DNA of 64,000 bases, from contig NZ_AP014815.1 of NCBI RefSeq assembly GCF_001548095.1, positions 3,347,656 to 3,411,655 on the forward strand, in the 5' to 3' direction. Within the stretch, counting starts at the first letter, position 1; each line of letters begins with the position of its first letter. The notes below the pieces were generated by a model. It was not told where the DNA came from and did not search any database. It saw only the letters and a list, made by a program, of their open reading frames with translations. This DNA comes from Geminocystis sp. NIES-3708 (lineage in GTDB: Bacteria > Cyanobacteriota > Cyanobacteriia > Cyanobacteriales > Cyanobacteriaceae). This document shows, in pieces, positions 28,117 through 36,523 of the stretch. Position numbers and translations under genes: made by a program.

Positions 28117-30075
28117 ATGTATGAACAGCTATCTCATTCCATTCTTAATGAAATTCTCGACCAACTTAAACCAGAAATTACTGGAAAAGAGCTTAATCAC
28201 TTTTATACTAGGTTAGGTGCTAATTTTTACAGTCTTTTCTCTCTTTTTTATCAACTTTATGGGCAACGTCAAGATTTTAAGCATCAACTTTTAAAATTAG
28301 TGGAAGTTATGGCACGTCAATATATTTTGCGATCGCCAGAATTTAAAAACACGGATTTAGCTAGGGAAAAAGATTTTAACTGGTTTTTGAGTCAAAAATG
28401 GGTGGGTATGACTCTTTATGCTGATGGATTTGCGGAGGATTTACCAGACTTAAGCCAAAAAATTGATTATTTTCAGGAATTAGGCATTAACTTAGTTCAT
28501 ATTATGCCTATTTTAGAATGTCCGAAAAATGCTAGTGATGGTGGTTATGCCGTTAGTAACTATCGAAAAATTGATGAAAGAGTCGGAAATTTACAGGATA
28601 TTCAAAAAATAGCCCATGAAATGAAAAAAAAAGATATTTTACTGGTTTTAGATATTGTCGTAAATCACACCTCTAATGAACATGAATGGGCAAAAAAAGC
28701 ACGTCAAGGAGATAGTAAATATCAAAATTATTATTATACTTTTCACAATCGAGAAATTCCCAATATGTTTGAAAAAACTCTCCCTGAAGTTTTTCCTCAA
28801 ACCGCACCGGGTAATTTTACATGGGATGAGAAAATGAAAAAATGGGTGATGACGGTATTTAATAACTATCAATGGGATTTAAACTATCAAAATCCTGCCG
28901 TTTTCATCGAAATGTTAGATATTTTGTTATTTTGGGCAAATCAAGGGGTTGATATTTTGCGTCTGGATGCTGTGGCTTTTTTATGGAAGAAAATCGGTGG
29001 TAGTAGTCAAAATGAACCAGAAGCTCATACACTATTACAATTATTCAAAGATTGTTGTCAAGTAACTGCCCCAGGAGTATTATTTATTGCCGAAGCCATC
29101 GTTGCACCCGTGGAAATCGTTAAATATTTCGGAGAAGATGCCATTAACGCCAAGGAGTGTGAAATCGCCTATAATGCTACCTTTATGGCTTTGTTATGGG
29201 ATGCTGTGGCGACAAAAAATGCTAAGTTACTAATTCAAGGTATTAAAAATCTTCCCGATAAATTAGAAAGAGCAACATGGTTAAACTATATTAGGTGTCA
29301 TGATGATATTGGTTTAGGTTTTACTGATGATGATATAATTCAAGCTGGTTACGAACCTCGATCACATCGTCAATTTTTGCTCAACTACTTTTCAGGAAAA
29401 TTTGAAAATACTGATGCAAGAGGCTTACTCTTTGGACAAAATCCCAAAAATAATGATGCCCGTATTTCTGGCACATTAACTTCTCTTATTGGCTTAGAAA
29501 ATGCTTTAGAAGAAGGAAATCAAGAAAAAATAGATCTCACTATTCAACATATTATTTTACTTCATAGTATGATTTTTTCCTTTGGTGGCATTCCCCTTAT
29601 TTACTATGGTGATGAAATTGGCACTCTGAATGATTATTCCTATATGGGAAACTTAAGTAAAGCTAATGATAGTAGGTGGGCACATCGTCCCAAAATAAAC
29701 TGGCAAAAAGCCCAATTAAGGCATAAAGAAAATACCATCGAGAATATCATTTTTTCTGCCCTTCAACGAATGATAAAAGTTAGAAAAGAAATTAGTGCTT
29801 TTGGTGATTTTAACAATAGGGAATTGATTAATGTCAGTAATCCTCACCTATTAGTTTTTATGAGAACTGATCCTCAAGAAAAAAATAATATAATAGTTAT
29901 TGGTAATTTCGATGCTAGTTATCAATATATAAATTTTTCTGAAATTCAAAATAATTTATTTAGATTTAAAAACAATCATGAAATTATGGATCTTTATTCT
30001 GGAGAGTCACCGACAATGTTTAAACATCAATTAGTCTTACCGCCATTTCGTTTTTATTGGTTATCTCTTGTCTAA
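28117..30075 (+). CDS. Amylosucrase (GH13)
   Basis: The 652-residue glycoside hydrolase family 13 enzyme is close in length to characterised amylosucrases (about 630-650). They build or extend alpha-1,4-glucan from sucrose, releasing fructose. An N-terminal helical domain (about 1-90) precedes the (beta/alpha)8 barrel. Visible motifs are SDGGYAVSNYR after the first strand, DIVVNHTS (region I), ILRLDAVAF with the nucleophile Asp (region II), LFIAEAIV with the acid/base Glu (region III) and RCHDDIG with the transition-state Asp (region IV). The DGGYAVSNYR and CHDDIG forms favour amylosucrase over alpha-amylase or trehalose synthase. No signal peptide is seen, so it probably acts on cytoplasmic sucrose and glycogen. 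Confidence 0.88.
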   Translation: MYEQLSHSILNEILDQLKPEITGKELNHFYTRLGANFYSLFSLFYQLYGQRQDFKHQLLKLVEVMARQYILRSPEFKNTDLAREKDFNWFLSQKWVGMTLYADGFAEDLPDLSQKIDYFQELGINLVHIMPILECPKNASDGGYAVSNYRKIDERVGNLQDIQKIAHEMKKKDILLVLDIVVNHTSNEHEWAKKARQGDSKYQNYYYTFHNREIPNMFEKTLPEVFPQTAPGNFTWDEKMKKWVMTVFNNYQWDLNYQNPAVFIEMLDILLFWANQGVDILRLDAVAFLWKKIGGSSQNEPEAHTLLQLFKDCCQVTAPGVLFIAEAIVAPVEIVKYFGEDAINAKECEIAYNATFMALLWDAVATKNAKLLIQGIKNLPDKLERATWLNYIRCHDDIGLGFTDDDIIQAGYEPRSHRQFLLNYFSGKFENTDARGLLFGQNPKNNDARISGTLTSLIGLENALEEGNQEKIDLTIQHIILLHSMIFSFGGIPLIYYGDEIGTLNDYSYMGNLSKANDSRWAHRPKINWQKAQLRHKENTIENIIFSALQRMIKVRKEISAFGDFNNRELINVSNPHLLVFMRTDPQEKNNIIVIGNFDASYQYINFSEIQNNLFRFKNNHEIMDLYSGESPTMFKHQLVLPPFRFYWLSLV

Positions 30076-30536
30076 TATATAATTGTTATTAATAAACTTT
30101 TATGTCAGGAAGTTTGTTTCTTCAATAGTTAATCTTCTCTCTGTTTCATTAAAAGTGTTAATTTAAGTCAGATAAAATTTAGGTAGATTGAAAGACAAAG
30201 TTCTGCAACTTGTCAAAATAATTGAACAAAATCTGTTGCACTAAGCACTTAAGCAAAATTAATTGTGGATAGCCAACAAAAGTCAAGGGGTTTAAACCCC
30301 TTGTTACCAAAAACTTAGAAAAAATAAAATCAACAAGTAACTATACTCACCTATCTTATTCACCAGATTATGAATTATTAAAAGGAGACATGAAAAGACT
30401 AATTAGCTGTCGCATCAATAAACAGCATCGATTAGTTTATGAAGTCTTTGAATCAGAAATCAGAGAAACTGAGCAAAATTTATCGAATGTGGAGTCATTA
30501 CTACTAGATTATTTTTATATGGTAGAAATTGCAAAA
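30076..30536. other. Intergenic region with a repeat and a toxin remnant
   Basis: This 461-bp stretch between amylosucrase and the convergent aroE holds a MITE-like repeat (30256-30352) and, directly after it, a 5'-truncated toxin-like reading frame. The first 180 bases show nothing recognisable. Confidence 0.7.
30256..30352 (+). repeat. MITE-like repeat, copy 4, with perfect 20-bp palindrome
   Basis: It starts GCAAAATTAATTGTGGATAG and has the palindrome CAAGGGGTTTAAACCCCTTG (30284-30303). It continues TTACCAAAAACTTAGAAAAA and ends CTATACTCACC. It aligns closely with copy 2. Confidence 0.7.
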
Positions 30537-30548
30537 TTACTGAAATAA
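30354..30548 (+). pseudogene. Truncated Txe/YoeB-type toxin remnant
   Basis: An open frame of 64 codons contains LLKGDMKRLISCRINKQHRL and VYEVFESE, matching the LKGDLxGxWSRRINxxHRLVYxV block of Txe/YoeB toxins (RNases of toxin-antitoxin pairs). The N-terminal half is missing, because the frame emerges directly from the end of a MITE-like repeat. The catalytic WSRR is ISCR, and the terminal HY is absent. No antitoxin gene precedes it. The 3' end overlaps aroE by 12 bases. It is almost certainly non-functional, although AAGGAG before an internal ATG at 30390 would allow a 52-residue product. Confidence 0.6.
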
Positions 30549-31388
30549 TCCTTGACGCATAATCTCTATCGGTGCTTTTTTTCCAGTCCAAATTTCAAAA
30601 CCCACCGCTCCTTGTTGCACTAACATTTCACTACCATCAATAATTATCGCACCCCGTTTTTGTGCTTGTTGTAAAAATAGAGTTGGGCGAGGAGTATAGA
30701 TTAAATCATAGGCGATCGCATTTTGTTTTATCAACTCATTTTGCTCTTTTTTCAAGGGAGAATTGTCGATATTTGGGTACATTCCGATGGGAGTCGTATT
30801 AACAATTAACTCACTATCAGGAATCAAATTTGTTAACTTATCCCAAGAATAAACTGATATTTGACAATTAAGATTACTATCAGCAAAACTATTCTTGAAT
30901 GCTTCTAATTTTTGTATATTTCGCCCTATAACTCGAATTTCCTGACAGCCTAACTGTTCACAACCCACAATCACCGCCCGACTTGCACCACCAGCACCCA
31001 AAACTAAAGGAATAATTTTACACCAATCTCTATTTAATTCTTTCAAAGGAGCAATAAAACCATCAATATCAGTATTTGTGCCGTGCCAACCCTCATCGGT
31101 TAACCAGACAGTATTGACAGCACCAATTTTTTTCGCTGTATCAGTGATTTTAGTTAATAAAGGGATAACATTTTCTTTATGGGGAATAGTAACGTTAAAA
31201 CCCTTTAAATTTACTGCCTTAAAACCATTAAAAACTGCTTCTAAGTCATCTTTTTCGACCTCAAAGGGTACATAGATATAATCTAATTTCAATCCCTCTA
31301 TCGCCGCATTTTGCATCAATGGAGACTTAGAATGTTCAATGGGATTACCAATAATACCTAATAATTTAGTTGTACCTTTTATGTGCAT
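30537..31388 (-). CDS. aroE: Shikimate dehydrogenase
   Basis: AroE reduces 3-dehydroshikimate to shikimate with NADPH in aromatic amino acid synthesis. The 283-residue protein has the substrate-binding start LLGIIGNPIEHSKSPLMQN and the catalytic Lys in NVTIPHKENV. It also has the paired Asp in GTNTDIDGF, the glycine-rich GAGGASRAV nucleotide loop and an NTTPIGM motif. Length and motifs are standard. It lies 52 bp downstream of a small membrane-protein gene on the same strand, possibly co-transcribed, and its stop overlaps a toxin remnant on the other strand. Confidence 0.97.
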   Translation of the reverse strand: MHIKGTTKLLGIIGNPIEHSKSPLMQNAAIEGLKLDYIYVPFEVEKDDLEAVFNGFKAVNLKGFNVTIPHKENVIPLLTKITDTAKKIGAVNTVWLTDEGWHGTNTDIDGFIAPLKELNRDWCKIIPLVLGAGGASRAVIVGCEQLGCQEIRVIGRNIQKLEAFKNSFADSNLNCQISVYSWDKLTNLIPDSELIVNTTPIGMYPNIDNSPLKKEQNELIKQNAIAYDLIYTPRPTLFLQQAQKRGAIIIDGSEMLVQQGAVGFEIWTGKKAPIEIMRQGLFQ

Positions 31389-31440
31389 TGTTATTATTTA
31401 TTACTTAATACTTAATACCATTAATTGTACATGAAACTCG

Positions 31441-31956
31441 TTATTTATTTTGATAACTCCAGCGTAACAAAGTAATTCCTAACCCATATTTTACAGTTTC
31501 TAAAATCCAGTAACTTTTATGCCATAGAATCATCGCAGAGGGCATAGTTTCTATTGTATTAAATTGATTTAAACACAATCCCCATGCACTTAAATGAGGA
31601 GTAAATAGATAAGTATAAGCTAAAGCAATTAAAAATAATAAACTAGAAAAAATAATGAATGATTTTTGTTTTTTATCATCAAGATCATGATTAAAAGAAA
31701 AAACAAAGGCACAAGTTAAAACTAAGGATGCACAAATTAACTCGATGCGATTAAATACACCAAAAATAGTAAATCCTGCACTAGCAAAACCACTTTGTGC
31801 CATCATTCCAGTGGTGGCAAGGCTAGGAATTAAAACAAAATCTAACAGCAAACTACCACTAAGCCAAAATCCTAAGGCAAATAAAATAATAGCAGACCAA
31901 TTTATTTGTTTTATTTGTTTATTTTCTTTATGATGGCTATGAGAAATAATATTCAT
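31441..31956 (-). CDS. Four-helix integral membrane protein
   Basis: The 171-residue protein has a histidine/lysine-rich N-terminus (SHSHHKENK) and four hydrophobic helices at about 22-46, 66-87, 101-120 and 146-164. The first helix continues into LDFVLIPSLATTGMMAQSGFASAG. That block, together with FGVFNRIELICA, suggests a conserved cyanobacterial family close in plan to DUF4149. No catalytic motif is visible and I do not know its function. AGAGG lies nine bases before the ATG and supports this start. It is directly upstream of aroE. Confidence 0.7.
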   Translation of the reverse strand: MNIISHSHHKENKQIKQINWSAIILFALGFWLSGSLLLDFVLIPSLATTGMMAQSGFASAGFTIFGVFNRIELICASLVLTCAFVFSFNHDLDDKKQKSFIIFSSLLFLIALAYTYLFTPHLSAWGLCLNQFNTIETMPSAMILWHKSYWILETVKYGLGITLLRWSYQNK

Positions 31957-32322
31957 AATAATACCTCTTAATATCTATATCATTTAGAATAACCTACTAT
32001 TTTCTCTTTTTCTATTAAGTATTTTAACCTTTTTTATGAAGTTTAATTAAGTTCAATTGCGAAGAAAATTTAAGCATTTATACTTAAGATTTTTTAAAAA
32101 ATGCTTGAGCAGATGAAAGACAATAAAACTACTTATAAATAATAATGTTTATTTCCGTATTAAAGTTAAATACAGAGAATACTTTTTTATAGAATCGGAT
32201 AATAATTAGATTTTGTTAATAAGCAATTTCCTGTTTACCATTAAAAATGGGAACAAAAATAGTTATTTAGTCGTCTAACATCTATAAGTAAAAATATTAT
32301 CTGCTTATCTGCAAAATTTGTT
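31957..32322. other. 366-bp divergent upstream region
   Basis: This lies between two divergent genes. It is AT-rich with no ORF. A weak inverted repeat AAGCATTT/AAATGCTT (32072-32079 with 32098-32105) is the only structure noticed; it has no T tract and no clear role. Confidence 0.5.
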
Positions 32323-32619
32323 ATGTTGAATCCCAAAATTTTATTGGCTTTTTTCGTTACTGTGCAATCTACCATCGCCGTGTCCGCTTTAGCCATTTCT
32401 CCTCAAAGAATCTCCTCTGAGTTTACTTCGTCAACTAATGCTATTAATATGCGTGTCACCGATATCAGTGATACCACTGTGAATCGAGATGAATATACTC
32501 GACAAACTTTAGTCGCTAATCGAGGTCAAGATTATGATAGTAATAAAAAAGAATATGACTCTAATAACAAGAGTAAGAGAGGAAATAATTCTCAAAAAGG
32601 ATATGATTATGATCGTTAA
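32323..32619 (+). CDS. Small secreted hypothetical protein
   Basis: The 98-residue ORF begins with a convincing signal peptide (MLNPKILLAFFVTVQSTIAV, likely cleaved after SALA at about 24). It continues with a polar mature part that becomes rich in Asp, Asn, Lys and Tyr (DYDSNKKEYDSNNKSK). There is no domain that I recognise and no cysteine. The low-complexity charged tail suggests a disordered or wall-associated peptide. It ends 33 bp before the cupin oxygenase start on the same strand, so the two may be co-transcribed. Confidence 0.6.
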   Translation: MLNPKILLAFFVTVQSTIAVSALAISPQRISSEFTSSTNAINMRVTDISDTTVNRDEYTRQTLVANRGQDYDSNKKEYDSNNKSKRGNNSQKGYDYDR

Positions 32620-32652
32620 TGGTCAAAATTAATTTGAACTTTAAAGAAAGTG

Positions 32653-33813
32653 ATGGAATTAAACTTAGCATCTCTTCTTAACCCTCTTGATAAAGAAGAT
32701 TTTTTGCAAAATTATTGGGGAAATAAAGCAATTGTTATTTCCTCTAAATCAAAAGAAGGTTTTAATTCCCTTTTTAATTGGCAGAAACTGAACTATTTGC
32801 TAAATTTTCATCGCTTAAGTTATCCTGACGATATAAGATTTGCTAAAGATGGTGAAACATTGCCACCTCAACCTCAAAAAAAATGGTCTTCTTTGTTGCA
32901 ACAAGGGACAACTCTGATTATTAATCATATTCATGAATTAGATCCCATTTTAGCTCAATTAGCCCTTAATATACGCTATGAATTGGGGCATGATGTGCAA
33001 ATTAATACTTATTGTACACCTTCTGAAAATAAGGGTTTTGACTGTCATTACGATACCCATGAAGTGATAATTTTGCAGATTGATGGCGAAAAAGAATGGT
33101 TTGTATTACCACCAACCATACCTTCTCCTATCTCTTCTCAACGTACTATTAATGATTTACCACCCGATAGTTTACCTTATTTAAAAGTAATTTTAAAACC
33201 CGGAGATGTATTATATATTCCTCGTGGTCATTGGCATTATGCCGTTTCAAGTGGAGATCGACCTTCTTTACATCTCACCATCGGGATTAGTTGTGAAACT
33301 GGATTAGATTGGTTAGTTTGGTTAACAAAAAAATTGCAAGATTCTCCTTTGTGGCGAGAAAATCTACCATTGTTGCCCAATGGAGACAGTAGCAAATTAC
33401 AAAAACAATTACAAATATTGGCTCAAGAATTAGCTACAGAGTTACAAAAACCTTCTTGGAGAGAAGAATATAGTAAAAATTTACTAATTAAACAAGGTTC
33501 GAGAGAGGGGATAAAATTACCTCAACAATTAGGGTATGATTTATTCAATAAGGGTTTAGAAACAAGACTATGGAGAGAGAAAAATCAATATTTTCAGATT
33601 GAAAAATTATCCCATAATAGTTTAAGAGTAACCATTGGTAGTAAGCAATTAGATTTACAGGGAGAAGATTTAAGCGTTATTCGTTGGATATTGCAACAAA
33701 CAGAGTTTTCTTTACTAGATTTAGCTGAAATAGCACCGAATTTGGACTGGGATAAAGTAATTGAGCCTTTATTAACTCAGTTGATTATAGAAGGAATTTA
33801 TTTTACTAATTAA
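32653..33813 (+). CDS. Cupin_4/JmjC-type Fe(II) 2-oxoglutarate oxygenase (ribosomal oxygenase-like)
   Basis: The 386-residue protein resembles the RoxA/YcfD-type ribosomal oxygenases, which hydroxylate ribosomal protein residues. The iron-binding triad is visible as H132-x-D134 in CHYDTHEV and H195 in PRGHWHYA. A strand GEKEWFVLPP follows the first motif and a DVLYIPRG strand precedes the last His. After the barrel (to about 220) there is a helical dimerisation/winged-helix-like C-terminus. The start chosen is the ATG at 32653; GTG three bases upstream is possible, with AAAGAAAG just before. The ribosomal substrate is an inference from the family. Confidence 0.8.
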   Translation: MELNLASLLNPLDKEDFLQNYWGNKAIVISSKSKEGFNSLFNWQKLNYLLNFHRLSYPDDIRFAKDGETLPPQPQKKWSSLLQQGTTLIINHIHELDPILAQLALNIRYELGHDVQINTYCTPSENKGFDCHYDTHEVIILQIDGEKEWFVLPPTIPSPISSQRTINDLPPDSLPYLKVILKPGDVLYIPRGHWHYAVSSGDRPSLHLTIGISCETGLDWLVWLTKKLQDSPLWRENLPLLPNGDSSKLQKQLQILAQELATELQKPSWREEYSKNLLIKQGSREGIKLPQQLGYDLFNKGLETRLWREKNQYFQIEKLSHNSLRVTIGSKQLDLQGEDLSVIRWILQQTEFSLLDLAEIAPNLDWDKVIEPLLTQLIIEGIYFTN

Positions 33814-34634
33814 GCAAATTTATGATTAATTTTTTCTAGCAGCCAACTGCCAAATTCTCGCCAAAATACGAGCAATCCTGATCTATTACTAGAAGGTAAG
33901 ATGGCTAAAGATAACATTCGACGCATATCCATTTCTTTTTCAGGAAAATAACGGGCAAATACAGCATAATTAAGATAAAGGTCACGGGTATAAACGTTTT
34001 CTTGTTCCATTACTAACTCAAATCCACTACGTACAATCCTTTTTGATAGCCAACTACATTTATGCTTGATTTTTGTAACTTCTTGTGAATCAGATAATTG
34101 CATTTCTCGTAACCATTGACAGATGTTAACAATATCTTGCTCTAAGGAGAAACTATGAGTAATTAAATTTTTAGAAATAGAGACGGGAGGTAACTGTAAC
34201 TGATAATCTACACCCCAAAGACATAATCCCTGAATTTTTAATAACACTCCCCAATCATATTCAGGATTGAAAAGGTCTTTTTCGGTAATAATTTGAGTTT
34301 CTATTCCTGTACAAAAGGGAAATTTTGATCGCAAATTTTTCTCTAAGTTAGATAAACCAATTTTAATGTGATCATTATCAATATAATTTTGATCAATAAT
34401 AATAATACCATCTAAATCAGAAAACCCTTCTATCGCTAATCCCCGTGGTATTGAACCTCTTAAATAAATAGATATAATTGAGGGGTTGAAAATAGATAAA
34501 CAATTTTGTTTCCATGTTTCTACTAATTCCAACCAAGGAGACTTGAGGTTATTTATCTCACAATCATTTAATAAATATCCCCATTCATTTTGTTGAAAAA
34601 ACCTTCCATATTCCTCTATTCTAATTCTGTTCAT
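33810..34634 (-). CDS. Nucleotidyltransferase-fold protein
   Basis: The 274-residue protein contains the nucleotidyltransferase signature: GS at 60-61 (YLRGSIPRG) followed by SDLDG with Asp 73 and Asp 75, the metal-binding pair. The third carboxylate probably lies near residue 110 (TQIITEKD). The rest is helical, with LSKRIVRSGFELVM resembling the helical partner of aminoglycoside- or MNT-type enzymes. The substrate is unknown: an antibiotic-modifying enzyme, a protein-modifying enzyme and a toxin-antitoxin MNT are all possible, though no HEPN partner adjoins it. It lies 84 bp after glmM and converges with the cupin gene with a 4-bp overlap. Confidence 0.75.
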   Translation of the reverse strand: MNRIRIEEYGRFFQQNEWGYLLNDCEINNLKSPWLELVETWKQNCLSIFNPSIISIYLRGSIPRGLAIEGFSDLDGIIIIDQNYIDNDHIKIGLSNLEKNLRSKFPFCTGIETQIITEKDLFNPEYDWGVLLKIQGLCLWGVDYQLQLPPVSISKNLITHSFSLEQDIVNICQWLREMQLSDSQEVTKIKHKCSWLSKRIVRSGFELVMEQENVYTRDLYLNYAVFARYFPEKEMDMRRMLSLAILPSSNRSGLLVFWREFGSWLLEKINHKFA

Positions 34635-34718
34635 TTTTTATGCCACAAGAAAAAATCAAAATATTTATTTATGGCACAAATAAATTGAGTTTGATTATTT
34701 GTTATTAATTGTTCACTC

Positions 34719-36152
34719 TTAATTGATGAAGTTTTGTTGCACAACTTTAACTAAATAATCTGTCCAATAATTGACTAAATTTTCGTTTTGTGCTTCTACC
34801 ATAACTCGAATTAAGGGTTCTGTACCTGATGGTCTTACTAACACTCTACCTTCATTCCCCATAGCTTCTTCTGCTTTGGAGATCGCACTTTGTAAAGAAG
34901 TACAATCTTGCCAATTAAGACGTTTTTCTCGATTTTCTACCCTGACATTTTTTAAGACTTGAGGATACTGAGTAAAACTATCATTGACTAAAGATGCTAA
35001 ACAATCCCCTTGTTGTCTGACTAAAGCAGTTAATTGCAAAGCAGTTTGAATACCATCCCCTGAGAAATGATGATGATGGCACAGAATATGTCCTGATTGT
35101 TCACCCCCTAGCATTGCACCCGTTTCCCACATAGCGGCTTGAACATTTTGATCTCCTACTGCCGTACGTAAAAATTGACCGCCTATTTTTTTCCATGCCA
35201 CTTCAAAACCTAAATTTGCCATAACTGTACTTACCAATAAGTTATCCGGTAACAAATTACGCTCTTTTAGGTATTTACCCCATAGATAAAGAATATAATC
35301 ACCGCAAATAATCCGCCCTTGGGCATCTACAGCCATAACTCTATCCGCATCACCATCAAAAGCAAATCCTAAATTCGCTCCATATTTTTGGACAGCTTCT
35401 TGTAACTTTACTAGATGGGTTGAACCGCAATTAACATTTATGCGATCGCCATCACCATAGGGATGAAGAGAAATAACTTCTGCTCCTAAAGCCTGAAACA
35501 TAGATGGTGCTAGTTCTACCGATGCACCCCAAGCCAAATCTAAAACAATACGCATCCCACTGAAATCTAAACCTGAAGGTAAAGAAGTTTTTAAAAAATG
35601 ACCATAATTTTGCACTAAATGATGTTGTTGAACAGTTTTTCCACACTTACTATCTTTAAAATCAATGCCACCATCAATATTTTTCCGTAGAGTATTTTCA
35701 ATAGCACTGGTAAGCAGTTTATCTAGTTTAGTACCTTCTGAACCAAAAAATTTAATTCCATTATCTTCTGGGGGATTATGACTGGCAGAAATCATGATTC
35801 CACCTATAGCGTTTGTTGTCTTTGTTAAGTAAGCTACACAAGGAGTAGGGCATAAACCTACATTCCACACTTCTAAACCTAGAGATGTTAAACCAGAAGC
35901 TATAGCCATAGATAACATATCACTAGAATTACGGGAATCTTGTCCAATAATAACAACACCCTGAGAAGCTTTAAACTCCTGCCAAACATTACCAGCCGCC
36001 AACCCTACCTGTAAAGCTAAATGGGGGGTTAATAAGTCTCCTACCTTACCTCGAATACCATCCGTACCGAAAAGTTTATCAGGTAAACCATCCTTTGGTT
36101 TTGAAGTATCATAATCCAAAGAAGACGAATTTTTAGTAAAAGAAAACACCAT
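34719..36152 (-). CDS. glmM: Phosphoglucosamine mutase
   Basis: GlmM interconverts glucosamine-6-P and glucosamine-1-P on the path to UDP-GlcNAc for peptidoglycan and surface glycans. The 477-residue alpha-D-phosphohexomutase has LFGTDGIRG near the N-terminus, the phosphoserine loop [12 protein letters not shown] (Ser 124), the metal-binding DGDADR and the C-terminal phosphate loop [11 protein letters not shown]. The frame is open 13 codons further upstream, but the ATG at 36152 has GAGG eight bases before it and gives a more typical N-terminus. It lies downstream of the giant surface-protein genes on the same strand, with a 190-bp repeat between. Confidence 0.95.
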   Translation of the reverse strand: MVFSFTKNSSSLDYDTSKPKDGLPDKLFGTDGIRGKVGDLLTPHLALQVGLAAGNVWQEFKASQGVVIIGQDSRNSSDMLSMAIASGLTSLGLEVWNVGLCPTPCVAYLTKTTNAIGGIMISASHNPPEDNGIKFFGSEGTKLDKLLTSAIENTLRKNIDGGIDFKDSKCGKTVQQHHLVQNYGHFLKTSLPSGLDFSGMRIVLDLAWGASVELAPSMFQALGAEVISLHPYGDGDRINVNCGSTHLVKLQEAVQKYGANLGFAFDGDADRVMAVDAQGRIICGDYILYLWGKYLKERNLLPDNLLVSTVMANLGFEVAWKKIGGQFLRTAVGDQNVQAAMWETGAMLGGEQSGHILCHHHHFSGDGIQTALQLTALVRQQGDCLASLVNDSFTQYPQVLKNVRVENREKRLNWQDCTSLQSAISKAEEAMGNEGRVLVRPSGTEPLIRVMVEAQNENLVNYWTDYLVKVVQQNFIN

Positions 36153-36286
36153 ATTTAATTCCTCACACAAAAGTGTTTTATGTTTAATCAAGGGTAAAAG
36201 TCAAGGAAAACGTCTTTGACATTCCCCATAATTTTACATTTAACTGGGATTATAGCGTGTTTTTTTGATCAATAAATCAATTATCA

Positions 36287-36476
36287 CAAAAAAATCCCCC
36301 CTCACCTGAGTTCGATATAAAATTATTGGTGAGAACTGACTTGGAAGACAGACAGACGCGGGCATTGTATTTCTTGTGAATCAATGAAATTATCTCAAAA
36401 ATTTACAAATATTAGGAATTTTTCTTCCATTCTACTTTTCCACCTGTCTCGTCTTCACTATTTTTCTTCTGTCTCA
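36287..36476 (-). repeat. 190-bp dispersed repeat, copy B
   Basis: On the minus strand it reads GAGACAGAAGAAAAATAGTG, then ACGAGACAGGTGGAAAAG, and ends with the hairpin CTCACC/GGTGAG and GGGGGATTTTTTT. It aligns with copy A at 23765-23960. The hairpin arms differ from copy A, yet pairing is kept. Confidence 0.7.
36293..36333 (-). terminator. Possible terminator for giant gene 1, within repeat copy B
   Basis: On the minus strand GGTGAG at 36301-36306 pairs with CTCACC at 36328-36333, followed by a G run and seven T residues. The loop is long (21 nt), so strength is doubtful. It lies about 190 bp after the giant gene stop. Confidence 0.4.
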
Positions 36477-36523
36477 GATCTCCTCGCCCTAGGGGATAGG
36501 GCTAAACCATGATTAACGATTAC

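Larger units (their letters stand above)
36192..36523. other. Intergenic region between giant gene 1 and glmM
   Basis: The 332-bp gap is mostly filled by copy B of the 190-bp repeat (36287-36476). Bases 36192-36286 probably hold the glmM promoter, but no box is convincing. Confidence 0.6.

Noticed and set aside
32072-32105. Inverted repeat AAGCATTT/AAATGCTT as a terminator
   Set aside because: It lies between divergent gene starts, lacks a T tract, and is AT-rich enough to occur by chance.
33810-34634. MNT-HEPN toxin-antitoxin pair
   Set aside because: The nucleotidyltransferase is longer than typical MNT antitoxins and no HEPN gene lies next to it.
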